NCBI GenBank assembly: GCA_025450475.1
Contig: JANWHJ010000009.1
Span: forward strand, 1-30,245
Source of the DNA: Nitrososphaera sp.
GTDB taxonomy: Archaea > Thermoproteota > Nitrososphaeria > Nitrososphaerales > Nitrososphaeraceae
Direction of reading: 5' to 3'
DNA length: 30,245 bases
Part shown: piece by piece, positions 7,415 through 14,888 of the stretch
How positions within the stretch are numbered: the stretch's first letter is position 1
How the letters are laid out: each line of letters opens with the position of its first letter
The notes under the pieces: generated by a model
The model's database searches: none
The model's input: only the letters and a program-made list of their open reading frames with translations
Told to the model about the DNA's origin: nothing
Translations under genes and position numbers: made by a program

Positions 7415-7978
7415 ATCTCAAAGGCTCACCACCGGGGCAAAAAGCCCTTGTGAAAATAGATCGTCGTTTTCCATTTGTTTCTCTTTCTCCTTTTGGGGTT
7501 AGATATAGCTGACTTATATATTAACCCAAATAGGCAGCGCATGAGAACATTTTTCCTACGAAAAAAGATTCCAATTGTCTTCCATACACGCGTGAATTTG
7601 AAAGCAACAGATTGTCAGTATTTTCATATTCATTTTACGGACAACCAGTGGTATTGGCATTTTGAGGATGGGATAAGAAAATGCGCAATTTTCATCCGCA
7701 GCGGAATAAGAAGCGTGGTAGGAATCTGTCGTCGCCCCTGATTTCGGGGGGTGTTGCATTCTATTGTTCGGTTGAAATCCCCGGCTGGACCTGCTCCCCT
7801 TCGTGCAGTGACCGTCGATCGTAATCGGAGAATTTCCGCGTTAAATTTGACACGCTAGGGCACAGACGAAAGAGGCGCGCTGTTGAAAAGGGAAGCCCGC
7901 GCAAAGCCTGATTATTTCGCAAGGCAGCTTGACGTGTTCGAGCCCTTTCGTGAACAAGACTCGCATTGTAAGCGGACC
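7415..7978. other. 564-bp stretch without a secure gene between rrp4 and SBDS
   Basis: SBDS, usually a close neighbour of the archaeal exosome genes, is separated from rrp4 by this gap. A strong, nearly symmetric TATA-like sequence, TTATATATTAA, occupies 7514-7524 and could drive transcription either way: minus toward rrp4, or plus toward a possible small gene at 7541. From 7742 to 7978 the composition is more GC-rich. I see only short hairpin-forming pieces there, such as TGTTC (7937-7941) with GAACA further right. I found no tRNA, no recognisable RNase P or SRP RNA core, and no long reading frame with a recognisable product. Confidence 0.5.
7541..7741 (+). CDS. Possible small protein of 66 residues, weakly supported
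   Basis: ATG at 7541 lies about 22 bp from the centre of the TATA-like box at 7514-7524, the geometry of leaderless genes elsewhere in this window. The product starts MRTFFLRKKIPIVF and contains YFHIHFTDNQWYWHFEDG. It ends in an Arg/Cys-rich GIRSVVGICRRP and is basic and aromatic. Upstream the same frame stays open to 7475, but the box favours the internal ATG. No family is recognised and codon use is not strongly coding. The box may serve rrp4 on the other strand instead, in which case this frame is a chance one. Confidence 0.25.
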   Translation: MRTFFLRKKIPIVFHTRVNLKATDCQYFHIHFTDNQWYWHFEDGIRKCAIFIRSGIRSVVGICRRP

Positions 7979-8665
7979 CTAGTCTTCCTTCACCTCTGCC
8001 GAGCCCTTTGTGACTGAGCCAAGCCTGTCGAGGAACTGGCCCTTGAAGCTGGCGTTCATTTCAAGCACTGCCTTCAGCGAGCCGTCGGCGAGCCACTCCT
8101 CGCCCTTCAGGTCTCCTGTCGACTTTAGTACGCTGTAGGATTGCGCCGCAAACTGGGGCGGGACCGTAACTGTCAGCTTAGCCACCTCTGACTTTAGCGG
8201 GAGTATCTTGCGCATTGCGTCCACCACCGCCTTGGTCTGGTCGTCTGCCTTTTTGAATGGGTCTATCACGACCCTTGATTCATCAATCGCTGCCTCTATC
8301 CTCACGATGGGGTGCGGCAGATGAGTTCTTGGGTCGACAAAGCTCTTATTGATGAATTGCACGATCTGCTTTTTCTTTTCCTCCACCATCTTTCTGCGCT
8401 GATCTGTGGTAAGATTCAGTTCGCCCCGTGCAAGTATCTGCTTGGCTACTTCGACAGAGTCGGTGGTTTTAAAGTGCTTCATCATTTTCTCGCTTGACGC
8501 CCGGGAACCCTTTTGCGCGTCAGAGTAGATATCGTCTGAAACGAGCACATTGGAGATGTCCACCTTCTTGCCGAGTTTGTAATCAAGTGCAGGATCGGGC
8601 TTCACAATGAGTTCAAACTTGTCGCCTTCCAGAGAAAGGCGGGCGACTATGAATCTGTCCGTCAT
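7979..8665 (-). CDS. sdo1: Ribosome maturation factor SBDS (Sdo1)
   Basis: SBDS/Sdo1 helps remove the anti-association factor aIF6 from new 50S subunits. From ATG at 8665 the protein has 228 residues. It has an N-terminal FYSH domain with FIVARLSLEGDKFELIVKP and VSDDIYSDAQKGSRAS, a central helical domain with LTTDQRRKMVEEKKKQIVQF and DPRTHLPHP, and a C-terminal ferredoxin-like domain with PLKSEVAKLTVTVPPQFAAQ. An upstream in-frame ATG at 8725 would add 20 residues. However, TATATAT at 8691-8697 lies about 29 bp before 8665 and inside that extension, so the shorter start with a leaderless message fits better. It is divergent from rpoD. A Glu-Asp tail is normal. Confidence 0.95.
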   Translation of the reverse strand: MTDRFIVARLSLEGDKFELIVKPDPALDYKLGKKVDISNVLVSDDIYSDAQKGSRASSEKMMKHFKTTDSVEVAKQILARGELNLTTDQRRKMVEEKKKQIVQFINKSFVDPRTHLPHPIVRIEAAIDESRVVIDPFKKADDQTKAVVDAMRKILPLKSEVAKLTVTVPPQFAAQSYSVLKSTGDLKGEEWLADGSLKAVLEMNASFKGQFLDRLGSVTKGSAEVKED

Positions 8666-8690
8666 TTTGTTGACCAGATCATTTCCTGAG

Positions 8691-8697
8691 TATATAT
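8691..8697 (-). promoter_or_regulatory. TATA-like box for SBDS
   Basis: The sequence TATATAT has its centre about 29 bp upstream of ATG 8665 on the minus strand. It decides between two possible SBDS starts, because it lies within the longer version. It forms half of a divergent promoter region with the rpoD box. Confidence 0.6.
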
Positions 8698-8736
8698 GCG
8701 TGTCAGGATGCTGAAATATTTTCAACTTTCGGTAGA

Positions 8737-8744
8737 TTTTTAAG
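8737..8744 (+). promoter_or_regulatory. TATA-like box for rpoD and the L18e-L13-S9 genes
   Basis: TTTTTAAG lies about 29 bp before TTG 8770, so the message would start at or very near the start codon. The two divergent boxes (8691-8697 and 8737-8744) are only about 47 bp apart, so pre-initiation complexes may compete for the space. Confidence 0.55.
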
Positions 8745-8769
8745 GACGTTTTGGCCAGCTGCAGAAGTA

Positions 8770-9426
8770 TTGGCTTCTCCCTCTGTTGAAGTTGTAGAAA
8801 AATCTGACGAAAGGATTGTTGTCAGGTTTAGCAATATTCCAAGGCAGTACGTGAACTCGCTTCGAAGGCTGGCTATTAGCGAAGTCCCCACCCTCGCGAT
8901 TGACGACGTTGTGATTCTTGAAAATTCGTCCGTAATGCACGACGAAGCTGTGGCCCATAGGCTCGGGCTCATTCCGCTGCGCACCGACCCTGGCAGGTTT
9001 GTCATGCCGCACGAATGCGATTGCAAGAGCACACTTGGCTGCAGCAAGTGCAGAGTGCTCCTTGTGCTCGACTCGGAGGCAAATGAAAAGACCCTCGTTG
9101 TAACGTCAGGTGGGCTGGTCTCAGAGGATGAGCTGGTGAAGCCTGTCAGCAAGGACATTCCGATAGTCGTCCTGGCACCAAACCAGAAATTGAAATTCGA
9201 AGCGTACGCGAGGCTCGGCATAGGCAAGGATCACGCAAAGTGGCAGCCGACGGCGGCGTCAGTCGTAAAAGACGGCGAAAACGAAAACGATATTATTCTG
9301 GTGATAGAGTCCAACGGCGCGCTTACAGCAGGAGAGATACTGACCGTAGCGGCAGAGCAGTTGGCGTCGAAGATCAAGAACTTCAAGCAATTGGTGTCGT
9401 CGCTCAAAGTACCGAAGAGTGCCTAG
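8770..9426 (+). CDS. rpoD: DNA-directed RNA polymerase subunit D (Rpo3)
   Basis: RpoD/Rpo3 pairs with subunit L to start RNA polymerase assembly, as the alpha dimer does in bacteria and Rpb3-Rpb11 in eukaryotes. The 218-residue protein starts at TTG 8770 (ASPSVEVVEKSDERIVVRFS), followed by the alpha-motif NIPRQYVNSLRRLAISEVPT and HRLGLIPLRTDPG. Residues 81-94, HECDCKSTLGCSKC, give Cys83-x-Cys85-x5-Cys91-x2-Cys94. This resembles the zinc loop of eukaryotic Rpb3 more than the ferredoxin-like Fe-S domain of some archaeal D subunits, and no other Cys follows. It is the first gene before L18e-L13-S9; the usual upstream S13-S4-S11 genes and downstream rpoN are not adjacent here. Confidence 0.95.
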   Translation: MASPSVEVVEKSDERIVVRFSNIPRQYVNSLRRLAISEVPTLAIDDVVILENSSVMHDEAVAHRLGLIPLRTDPGRFVMPHECDCKSTLGCSKCRVLLVLDSEANEKTLVVTSGGLVSEDELVKPVSKDIPIVVLAPNQKLKFEAYARLGIGKDHAKWQPTAASVVKDGENENDIILVIESNGALTAGEILTVAAEQLASKIKNFKQLVSSLKVPKSA

Positions 9427-9469
9427 GTACATTTATTTGGGGAGCGTTTAGTACGAGTTGACATAACGT

Positions 9470-9820
9470 ATGTTTGCCAACACAATGATTGATACGACGA
9501 TCTGGACTCTTCGGTCCTCCTTCAAGAAGAACAAGGCTCCAATCTGGCGAGCTCTTGAAGAAGAGCTTGCAGGCCCGAGGGCCAACAGGCGTGAAATCAA
9601 TGTGAGAAGGTTAGCGCAAATTACAAAGGCAGACGAAGTGGTGGTCGTCCCCGGAAAGGTCCTGGGGACGGGAAGCTTGGATCACAAGCTCACGGTTTGT
9701 GCTTTTTCAATATCTGAATCAGCCGCTAAGAAAGTCATTGATTCTGGCGGCAGGGTCTTGACGTTTGAAGACTTGATAAAGAAACATCCGGACGGAAAAG
9801 GAGTGCGCATAATTGGCTGA
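9470..9820 (+). CDS. rpl18e: Large-subunit ribosomal protein L18e (eL18)
   Basis: This 116-residue protein of the 50S subunit is specific to archaea and eukaryotes. Visible features are TTIWTLRSSFKKNKAPIWRA near the N-terminus, GPRANRREINVRRLAQITK, VVVPGKVLGTGSLDHKLTVC and the C-terminal SGGRVLTFEDLIKKHPDGKG, all typical of L18e/L15 fold proteins. ATG 9470 was chosen; a second ATG at 9485 (MIDTTIW) is possible. It lies 43 bp after rpoD and overlaps the L13 start by 8 bp, so it is likely part of the rpoD transcript, with a weak A/T-rich box (9430-9437) in the gap. Confidence 0.95.
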   Translation: MFANTMIDTTIWTLRSSFKKNKAPIWRALEEELAGPRANRREINVRRLAQITKADEVVVVPGKVLGTGSLDHKLTVCAFSISESAAKKVIDSGGRVLTFEDLIKKHPDGKGVRIIG

Positions 9821-10274
9821 GCAGAAGACAATGCAAAAGCAGCCAAAAATCATCGTGGTCGATGCGACTAATTCCATAGCGGGCAGGATGTGCTCGCACG
9901 TTTCAAAATTATTGCTTCAAGGAAACAGGGTCGCAATTGTAAACGCAGAGAAGGCGATGCTGTCGGGCAATCGAGCCAAGACCATCGAACAGTACAAGGA
10001 ACATCTTGAAATCAATTCTGTGACAAACCCCATCCACGGTCCGTTCCACCCGAGGAGGCCCGACACGATGCTGACAAAGATGGTCAGGGGTATGGTGCCA
10101 AAGAGAAAATCAAGCGGCATGGCCGCGTTTGCGCGCTTGAGGGTATACATCGGGGTTCCAGAGGAAATGAAAAAGTCCAAGCTGGAGTCGTTCTCTGATT
10201 CCAAAATAACCAAGCCAGAGTCATACTATATTTCGGTTGGCGGAGTCGCCAGAGAGTTAGGGTGGAAGGGATAG
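9813..10274 (+). CDS. rpl13: Large-subunit ribosomal protein L13 (uL13)
   Basis: This is an early-assembling 50S protein. The 153-residue product has the L13 hallmarks IIVVDATNSIAGRMCSHVSK, VAIVNAEKAMLSGNRAK, GPFHPRRPDTMLTKMVRGMV, and PKRKSSGMAAFARLRVYIGV. A 10-residue polar N-terminal extension (AEQKTMQKQP) precedes the core. The start is TTG at 9813, overlapping the L18e stop by 8 bp; ATG at 9831 (MQKQP) is a shorter alternative. It ends inside the S9 start region, so the three ribosomal genes are probably translationally coupled. Confidence 0.95.
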   Translation: MAEQKTMQKQPKIIVVDATNSIAGRMCSHVSKLLLQGNRVAIVNAEKAMLSGNRAKTIEQYKEHLEINSVTNPIHGPFHPRRPDTMLTKMVRGMVPKRKSSGMAAFARLRVYIGVPEEMKKSKLESFSDSKITKPESYYISVGGVARELGWKG

Positions 10275-10720
10275 TGACAAACAAGGTAGAGCTCTATCCG
10301 GGCCAACGCAAGACCAGCAGAGCTGTTGCGACGATTGCAAAGGGATCTGGCAAGGTCAGAATAAACAATACGCCAGCAGAGCTGATTTTGCCTGATGTTG
10401 CAAAAGAGCTGGTGCTAACCCCGCTTACGCTGGTTGGCGACTATCGGAATCGGATCGATATTGACGTGCAGGTTCACGGTGGCGGCTTCATGGGCAGCGC
10501 GTTTGCCAGCGCGGTCGCAATCTCAAGAGCCCTAACAGGCCAAGAGAAGGGTGGAAAAGACCCGAAGGAGCACCCGTTCACAAAGAGCATACGGGAAGAG
10601 ATCAGGAAAAAAATAACAGAGTACGACAGGCATCTTCTATCTGGCGACAGCAGGCAGTCAGAGTCCAAGAAGTTCGGCGGTCCCGGCGCAAGGCGCAGAA
10701 AGCAGAAATCGTACCGCTAA
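10262..10720 (+). CDS. rps9: Small-subunit ribosomal protein S9 (uS9)
   Basis: S9 sits in the 30S head, and its C-terminal tail reaches the P-site tRNA. The protein (152 residues from GTG 10262) has YPGQRKTSRAVATIAKGSGK, DIDVQVHGGGFMGSAFASAV with the family's GGG turn, SAVAISRALTG, and the basic tail PGARRRKQKSYR ending in the nearly invariant K/R-S-Y-R. GTG at 10274, which abuts the L13 stop by one base, is a good alternative start (VTNKVELYPGQRK). RNA polymerase subunit N, the common next gene in archaea, does not follow; a convergent cyclase gene does. Confidence 0.95.
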   Translation: MEGIVTNKVELYPGQRKTSRAVATIAKGSGKVRINNTPAELILPDVAKELVLTPLTLVGDYRNRIDIDVQVHGGGFMGSAFASAVAISRALTGQEKGGKDPKEHPFTKSIREEIRKKITEYDRHLLSGDSRQSESKKFGGPGARRRKQKSYR

Positions 10721-10878
10721 ATCCTTTCTTGTCTGCAACCGGGGGACGGAGCATCCATAGGTCAAATGGGAAGTTAGAATTAAAGAAAGCCGACGTGTCC
10801 ACCATGAACTGCATAAATGAACTATTCAGAATTAGAAGATATCAGAAATCGATAAAAGAGAGGAATAGAAAGAGATTA

Positions 10879-11718
10879 TCATAACTTAGAAGTTGACTTG
10901 CCGGCGTCGGCCTGCATGTACACTTTGTAGAGCTTGCCCGTCTGCCGATTTGTGTACTTCCATTCATCTCCCCTGAGCGCCATCTCTTCGAACTTCGCTC
11001 TTATTGAGGGATGTAGCATATTGTACACATCTTCGCCGATTGAAATCTTGTTCGGCCCGGTGAGCGAGGTTATCTTTGCTGCGATGTTCATGCAGTAACC
11101 AAGGATGTCTATGAGCGAGCTCTTGTCGTGCCCGTACTGCACTATCACGTTTTCTCCCTCATCCAACCCCAGCTTGACATTCAGCTCAGGGTAGTCGTAC
11201 TGATTCAGAATGGGGTTGAGACCGTTCTTCACTACGGTCAGCATCGACTTAGCGCACTGGACAGCCCTGTCGCAAGCGAGCAACTTGTTGTAGCTTGCCG
11301 GGAAAAACGCAATGACGGCGTCGCCCACGTATTTCAGCACATAGCCTTCATGGCTGTAGATCACCTGCGACATCTCGTAAGTGAACGCGCGTATTATCGT
11401 CGTGAGCTTGTCTGCCGGCAGGGTCATGCTCATGTTAGTGGAGCCGACCAGGTCCGCGTACATTATCACGAGTGGGATCTTGCTGCTCACGTGGTTGAGG
11501 AGATATTCCTGCCCACGCTCTAGTGATACATCATACTGGTAGCGGCGCTTGAGCGCCTTCCAGAGCCGGTCCTGGGTCTGAGAGACAAGAGTCTCCGAGT
11601 CGACTGTCTTAGCTTCTGATGCGCGGGCTCCGCCGGCGCTCATCAACATGTCAAAAAGGGCCTTGCCGGTCTTGTCCTGCTCTCGTTTTTTTTCAGGTTC
11701 CTTCTCTGCCTCAGTCAA
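10879..11718 (-). CDS. Class III adenylate/guanylate cyclase domain protein
   Basis: The 279-residue cytosolic protein has a charged N-terminal region (about 1-75; no membrane segment) and a class III nucleotide cyclase domain (about 80-265). Asp89 in VIMYADLVGSTNMSM and Asp133 in LKYVGDAVIAFF match the two metal-binding Asp residues. Lys129 matches the base-selecting Lys. DILGYCMNIAAKI matches the segment with base-reading Asp204 and Asn211. However, the transition-state Arg expected four residues after that Asn is Lys215. It may therefore be a weak cyclase, have altered specificity or act only as a nucleotide sensor. The start is TTG 11718, with GTTTAAATG at 11745-11753 about 30 bp upstream. 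It is divergent from the unknown gene at 11754. Confidence 0.88.
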   Translation of the reverse strand: MTEAEKEPEKKREQDKTGKALFDMLMSAGGARASEAKTVDSETLVSQTQDRLWKALKRRYQYDVSLERGQEYLLNHVSSKIPLVIMYADLVGSTNMSMTLPADKLTTIIRAFTYEMSQVIYSHEGYVLKYVGDAVIAFFPASYNKLLACDRAVQCAKSMLTVVKNGLNPILNQYDYPELNVKLGLDEGENVIVQYGHDKSSLIDILGYCMNIAAKITSLTGPNKISIGEDVYNMLHPSIRAKFEEMALRGDEWKYTNRQTGKLYKVYMQADAGKSTSKL

Positions 11719-11753
11719 GCCCGTTCCTAACTAGCCAATTGTCACATTTAAAC

Positions 11754-12656
11754 ATGGATATATTAGACAGCTTTGCGGCAATTCTGGCTGTGAGGGCTCC
11801 ATTCAAGGGGGACGACTTTTTCTGCAAGCAAGTAAACTCGGTTGCTCAAAATGTAGAGCATGCGCACCTTGAAGCTATCGGGCCGGCCATTGCCATGCAC
11901 AAGACCGGTGCCATGCTGGGCGACGGCACAGTGACCCAGGCCGACACTTTTGACCCACAGAACGTACAGGTGTTCTACCAGCGAATGGCAAACTTGCTTG
12001 TAGGCTGGGGGTTTAGCGGCATCTTGAAATCGGCGACTGAGGACCTGCACAGGCTCTACTGCCAATTCACAAAGGAGGTAGGCAAATACCATATCAGCGG
12101 ATACTTTGGCATCCAATTTCACGTCTTGCCCTATTACAGGGTCGACAAGCACGTCATAGAGATACAAAAGGAGCTCGCGAAAATAGCGGACGACGCGACG
12201 ACGGTCTTCAAGGACATGACAGGTGCTGCAAATGCGGCGCTTGCGGCCGAAATTGAAAAGCGCGGATACGTCAACATGGAGTTTCAAGAGCTTTTCACGA
12301 AAATGTTCGATGACGAAAAGCTAGTTAAGGACCTTGACGAAAAGGCGTCGGCTGTTGAGAGCCAGTTCCCCCAGTTCGAAGAGATGGGCAAGAGGAAAAA
12401 CAAGCTCTTTGGCGAGCTGAATGATCTGCTCATCGAGTTGTACCAGACTTCGCCGGTGACAATAGACTACAACAGGCTCATGCAGGGAGAGGAGGGCGTC
12501 ACCACTTACTTTGACATCGAAGTCATAAAGAACAAAAAGACAAATGCAAGGGAAGCGTACATCAACACGAACAAGGTAAAGAAGGACGATGTCGACGAGG
12601 TCGCCCGGGAGCTAGTCAAAGTCGCAAAAGCCTTGATGAAGGCTAGGATCCCCTAA
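11754..12656 (+). CDS. Hypothetical protein, mostly helical, 300 residues
   Basis: From ATG 11754 the protein begins MDILDSFAAILAVRAPFKGD. It is soluble, with predicted long helices and no membrane segments. Visible pieces are NVEHAHLEAIGPAIAMHKTG (about 32-51), FYQRMANLLVGWGFSGILK (about 74-92), a charged region AEIEKRGYVNMEFQELFTKM (about 160-180), and a C-terminal stretch VKKDDVDEVARELVKVAKAL. An upstream extension of the frame to 11619 is Cys/Pro-rich and overlaps the cyclase gene, so it is rejected. The 3' end overlaps the MFS gene on the other strand by 14 bp. I do not recognise a family. Its divergent position with the cyclase-like gene (35 bp between starts) hints at shared regulation only. 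Confidence 0.75.
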   Translation: MDILDSFAAILAVRAPFKGDDFFCKQVNSVAQNVEHAHLEAIGPAIAMHKTGAMLGDGTVTQADTFDPQNVQVFYQRMANLLVGWGFSGILKSATEDLHRLYCQFTKEVGKYHISGYFGIQFHVLPYYRVDKHVIEIQKELAKIADDATTVFKDMTGAANAALAAEIEKRGYVNMEFQELFTKMFDDEKLVKDLDEKASAVESQFPQFEEMGKRKNKLFGELNDLLIELYQTSPVTIDYNRLMQGEEGVTTYFDIEVIKNKKTNAREAYINTNKVKKDDVDEVARELVKVAKALMKARIP

Positions 12657-13824
12657 GTCGGATCATAGCCTGAAATCCAAACAGCGCGACTATGGCAATG
12701 ATAGACATTACAATGCTGTAATTGGCGGCAGCCCCAATTCCTGACGAGTCCAATAGGAACCCAAAGACAAGGTTTGCCGCGAGGAACGACAATCCTATGA
12801 CTAGATTGTACAGCCCGTAGGCAGTGCCGAACAGATGGCTCGCAACGTACTTTGGCACGATCGCTCTCTGTACCGTCTCTGCTATGCCAATGTAGATACC
12901 AAAGACTGCAGCAATCACGTAAGCATGAGCAGAGCTCGCGGATATGAGCATCAACACCGTGCTCACTAGAAATACGCCGTAGGAGATCGACAGCACAATT
13001 TCCTTCCCTAACCTGTCTGCCAACATTCCCGCAGGGTACCCGATAAGGGCGTGAGCTCCGTTTATCACAGCGTAGATCAAGAGGACCGTGCCGTCTGCAA
13101 CCCCGAGGTCTGAAGCCCTTATCAGCACAAATGAGAAGTTGAACGCGCCGGCACTGAACAGGCCCATTATCGCCAGAAGCGCGACGAACCGCTTTTGCGC
13201 TATCACGTCTCTTACATTGCCCGCGATGGAGCGCCTTATGCCGGATGGCGCAAGCTTTTCCTTTACGAAAAATACCAGGATGACTACTGCCATCGCACCC
13301 GGCACTAGCGAAAGGTAGAACACGCCGGTAAACCCCAACAAGGGAAAGAGCAAGAAGGCGAGTAACGGTCCTATTATTGCCCCCGCTTGATCCAATGACC
13401 TATGCAAGCCAAACGCCCTGCCTGCCTTGGCTTCGGACACTGACTCGCTTATCAGTGCGTCCCTCGGTGCCGTCCTTATCCCTTTACCCACTCTGTCCGC
13501 CACCCTCACGGCAAACACTTCTGTCCAGACCCCCGCCAGCGCGAAGAAGGGTTTTGTCGCCGCCGACAGGGAGTAGCCGATAAGCACCAATGGCTTCCTT
13601 TTCTGCACCCTGTCAGAAACGGTCCCGGATGCCATCCTAACACTGTAGCCCAGCATCTCTGCCACCCCTTCCACGAGCCCAAGGACTGTCCTTGAAGCAC
13701 CTAACTGACCGATGAGGAAAAGAGGTAACAAGCCAAACACCATTTCAGAGGAAATGTCGGTAAAGAGGCTGACTAGCCCCAACGCGAATACGTTGCGTCT
13801 GCCACCCTTGTTCGCCTCTTTCAC
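12643..13824 (-). CDS. MFS transporter (12 membrane segments, drug/metabolite type)
   Basis: This is an integral membrane secondary transporter of 393 residues. About 12 hydrophobic segments are visible. The loop between segments 2 and 3 reads GTVSDRVQKRKP, a version of the MFS signature G-x3-D-R-x-G-R-R/K. The second half has its counterpart GMLADRLGKE after HALIGYPA. ADRVGKGIRTAPRDALISES after segment 4 resembles a subfamily often annotated as multidrug or unknown MFS. The start is GTG 13824 (KEANKGGRRN). A box TTAATTAG at 13845-13852, about 25 bp upstream, fits a leaderless message. The substrate cannot be read from sequence. It is convergent with the unknown 11754 gene. Confidence 0.9.
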   Translation of the reverse strand: MKEANKGGRRNVFALGLVSLFTDISSEMVFGLLPLFLIGQLGASRTVLGLVEGVAEMLGYSVRMASGTVSDRVQKRKPLVLIGYSLSAATKPFFALAGVWTEVFAVRVADRVGKGIRTAPRDALISESVSEAKAGRAFGLHRSLDQAGAIIGPLLAFLLFPLLGFTGVFYLSLVPGAMAVVILVFFVKEKLAPSGIRRSIAGNVRDVIAQKRFVALLAIMGLFSAGAFNFSFVLIRASDLGVADGTVLLIYAVINGAHALIGYPAGMLADRLGKEIVLSISYGVFLVSTVLMLISASSAHAYVIAAVFGIYIGIAETVQRAIVPKYVASHLFGTAYGLYNLVIGLSFLAANLVFGFLLDSSGIGAAANYSIVMSIIAIVALFGFQAMIRLRGS

Positions 13825-13873
13825 AGAGTAGATTTTCGCAGGCGCTAATTAAGTGAGAGGAAAGTTCTCACTG

Positions 13874-14824
13874 TCAGTCGCTCTGGTGTACGTATTCGTT
13901 AATGTCCAGACCTTCGCGTATTTCGCCTGGAGGTGCCTCTGGAGAGCCGGCTTTGCGCTTGTGACCCTGCTTTTCAAGGTAGACGACCCGCTGAGGAAAA
14001 GGCAGCTCGATCCCGCTTGAGTCGAGATCCCTCTTTATCTGCTGGATGATCTGTTTCCTCATGTCGAACCACACAGAGAACGGGACCCAGCACCACACAT
14101 TGATGCTGACCGCCGAATCTCCAAGGCTATCCACGTAGACGTCTGGATTCGGCTCGACCAGCACGAGAGGCGTCTCCTTCAAGCTCCTTCGGATTGTCCC
14201 GATGACCTTTGCAACGTCTTCCTTGTATGCAACGCCCACGCTTATCTCTACTCTGCGGGCAGCAGCGTTAGAATAGTTGCGGATCTCTGAGAGGAACACG
14301 TCAGAGTTGGGCAGCCTAACGTACGTTCCATCAAACATCCGGAGGCGCGCCGAAAGCGTCGTTATCTCTACTACGACTCCGGCCACGTCCGGCAGCTTAC
14401 CGGTTATGAGGACAGGGTCACCTATCTTCATAGGCTTGTCAATCTGCAGGAATATGCCCGAGATCAAGTTTGAAAAGAGAGACTGTGTTGCAAAGCCAAT
14501 GACGATGCCGGCTATACCTCCCGCAAGAACTACCCCTGATAGGTCAACACCGGAAGCTCCGAGTGCAGCAAGGAGCGCGATGGCGATTATCACGTAATAG
14601 ACAGTCTTGCCGAGGGTCCTGCGTGTGTCGGCCGGTAGCTTTGTGCCGATATACTTGGTTGTGATGATGCGGGCTAGCCGCGCTATGGCAAAGCCACCAA
14701 CGATTATCAGTAAGGTCAATAGTATTGTCAGCGGCGCAATCTCCGTCCCGAACAGGTTTATCGTATGGTTTGGAATTCCAAACCACGTCAAAGTCGCATT
14801 CTCCGCTGACACTGTGTCAATCAT
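13874..14824 (-). CDS. mscS: Small-conductance mechanosensitive channel (MscS family)
   Basis: The protein fits an MscS-type channel, which opens under membrane tension to release solutes during osmotic downshock. From ATG 14824 it has 316 residues: three membrane segments (about 25-45, 60-85 and 90-125), with the pore helix AGGIAGIVIGFATQSLFSNL and the following LISGIFLQIDKPMKIGDPV typical of the family. A beta domain has VVVEITTLSARLRMFDGTYV and LPNSDVFLSEIRNYS, and a C-terminal alpha/beta domain ends in a charged tail. The longer frame from 14932 adds a Cys/Ser-rich stretch without a matching promoter and would overlap the divergent gene, so ATG 14824 is preferred. It is divergent from a probable DUF432 gene, which may share its role. 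Confidence 0.93.
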   Translation of the reverse strand: MIDTVSAENATLTWFGIPNHTINLFGTEIAPLTILLTLLIIVGGFAIARLARIITTKYIGTKLPADTRRTLGKTVYYVIIAIALLAALGASGVDLSGVVLAGGIAGIVIGFATQSLFSNLISGIFLQIDKPMKIGDPVLITGKLPDVAGVVVEITTLSARLRMFDGTYVRLPNSDVFLSEIRNYSNAAARRVEISVGVAYKEDVAKVIGTIRRSLKETPLVLVEPNPDVYVDSLGDSAVSINVWCWVPFSVWFDMRKQIIQQIKRDLDSSGIELPFPQRVVYLEKQGHKRKAGSPEAPPGEIREGLDINEYVHQSD

Positions 14825-14888
14825 GCAATGACGTAGTATATTGGTTTTAGTAGATAGGTTTACAAATACAAGGCGACAATTCCGACCG

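Noticed and set aside
7742..7978. Possible tRNA or RNase P/SRP RNA
   Set aside because: A TTCGAGCCC resembling a T loop is present, but no acceptor stem or cloverleaf forms, and no core motifs of the large RNAs were found.
11619..11753. Longer N-terminus for the 300-residue unknown protein
   Set aside because: The added 45 residues are Cys/Pro/Arg-rich, overlap the cyclase gene on the other strand and look like an opposite-strand translation.
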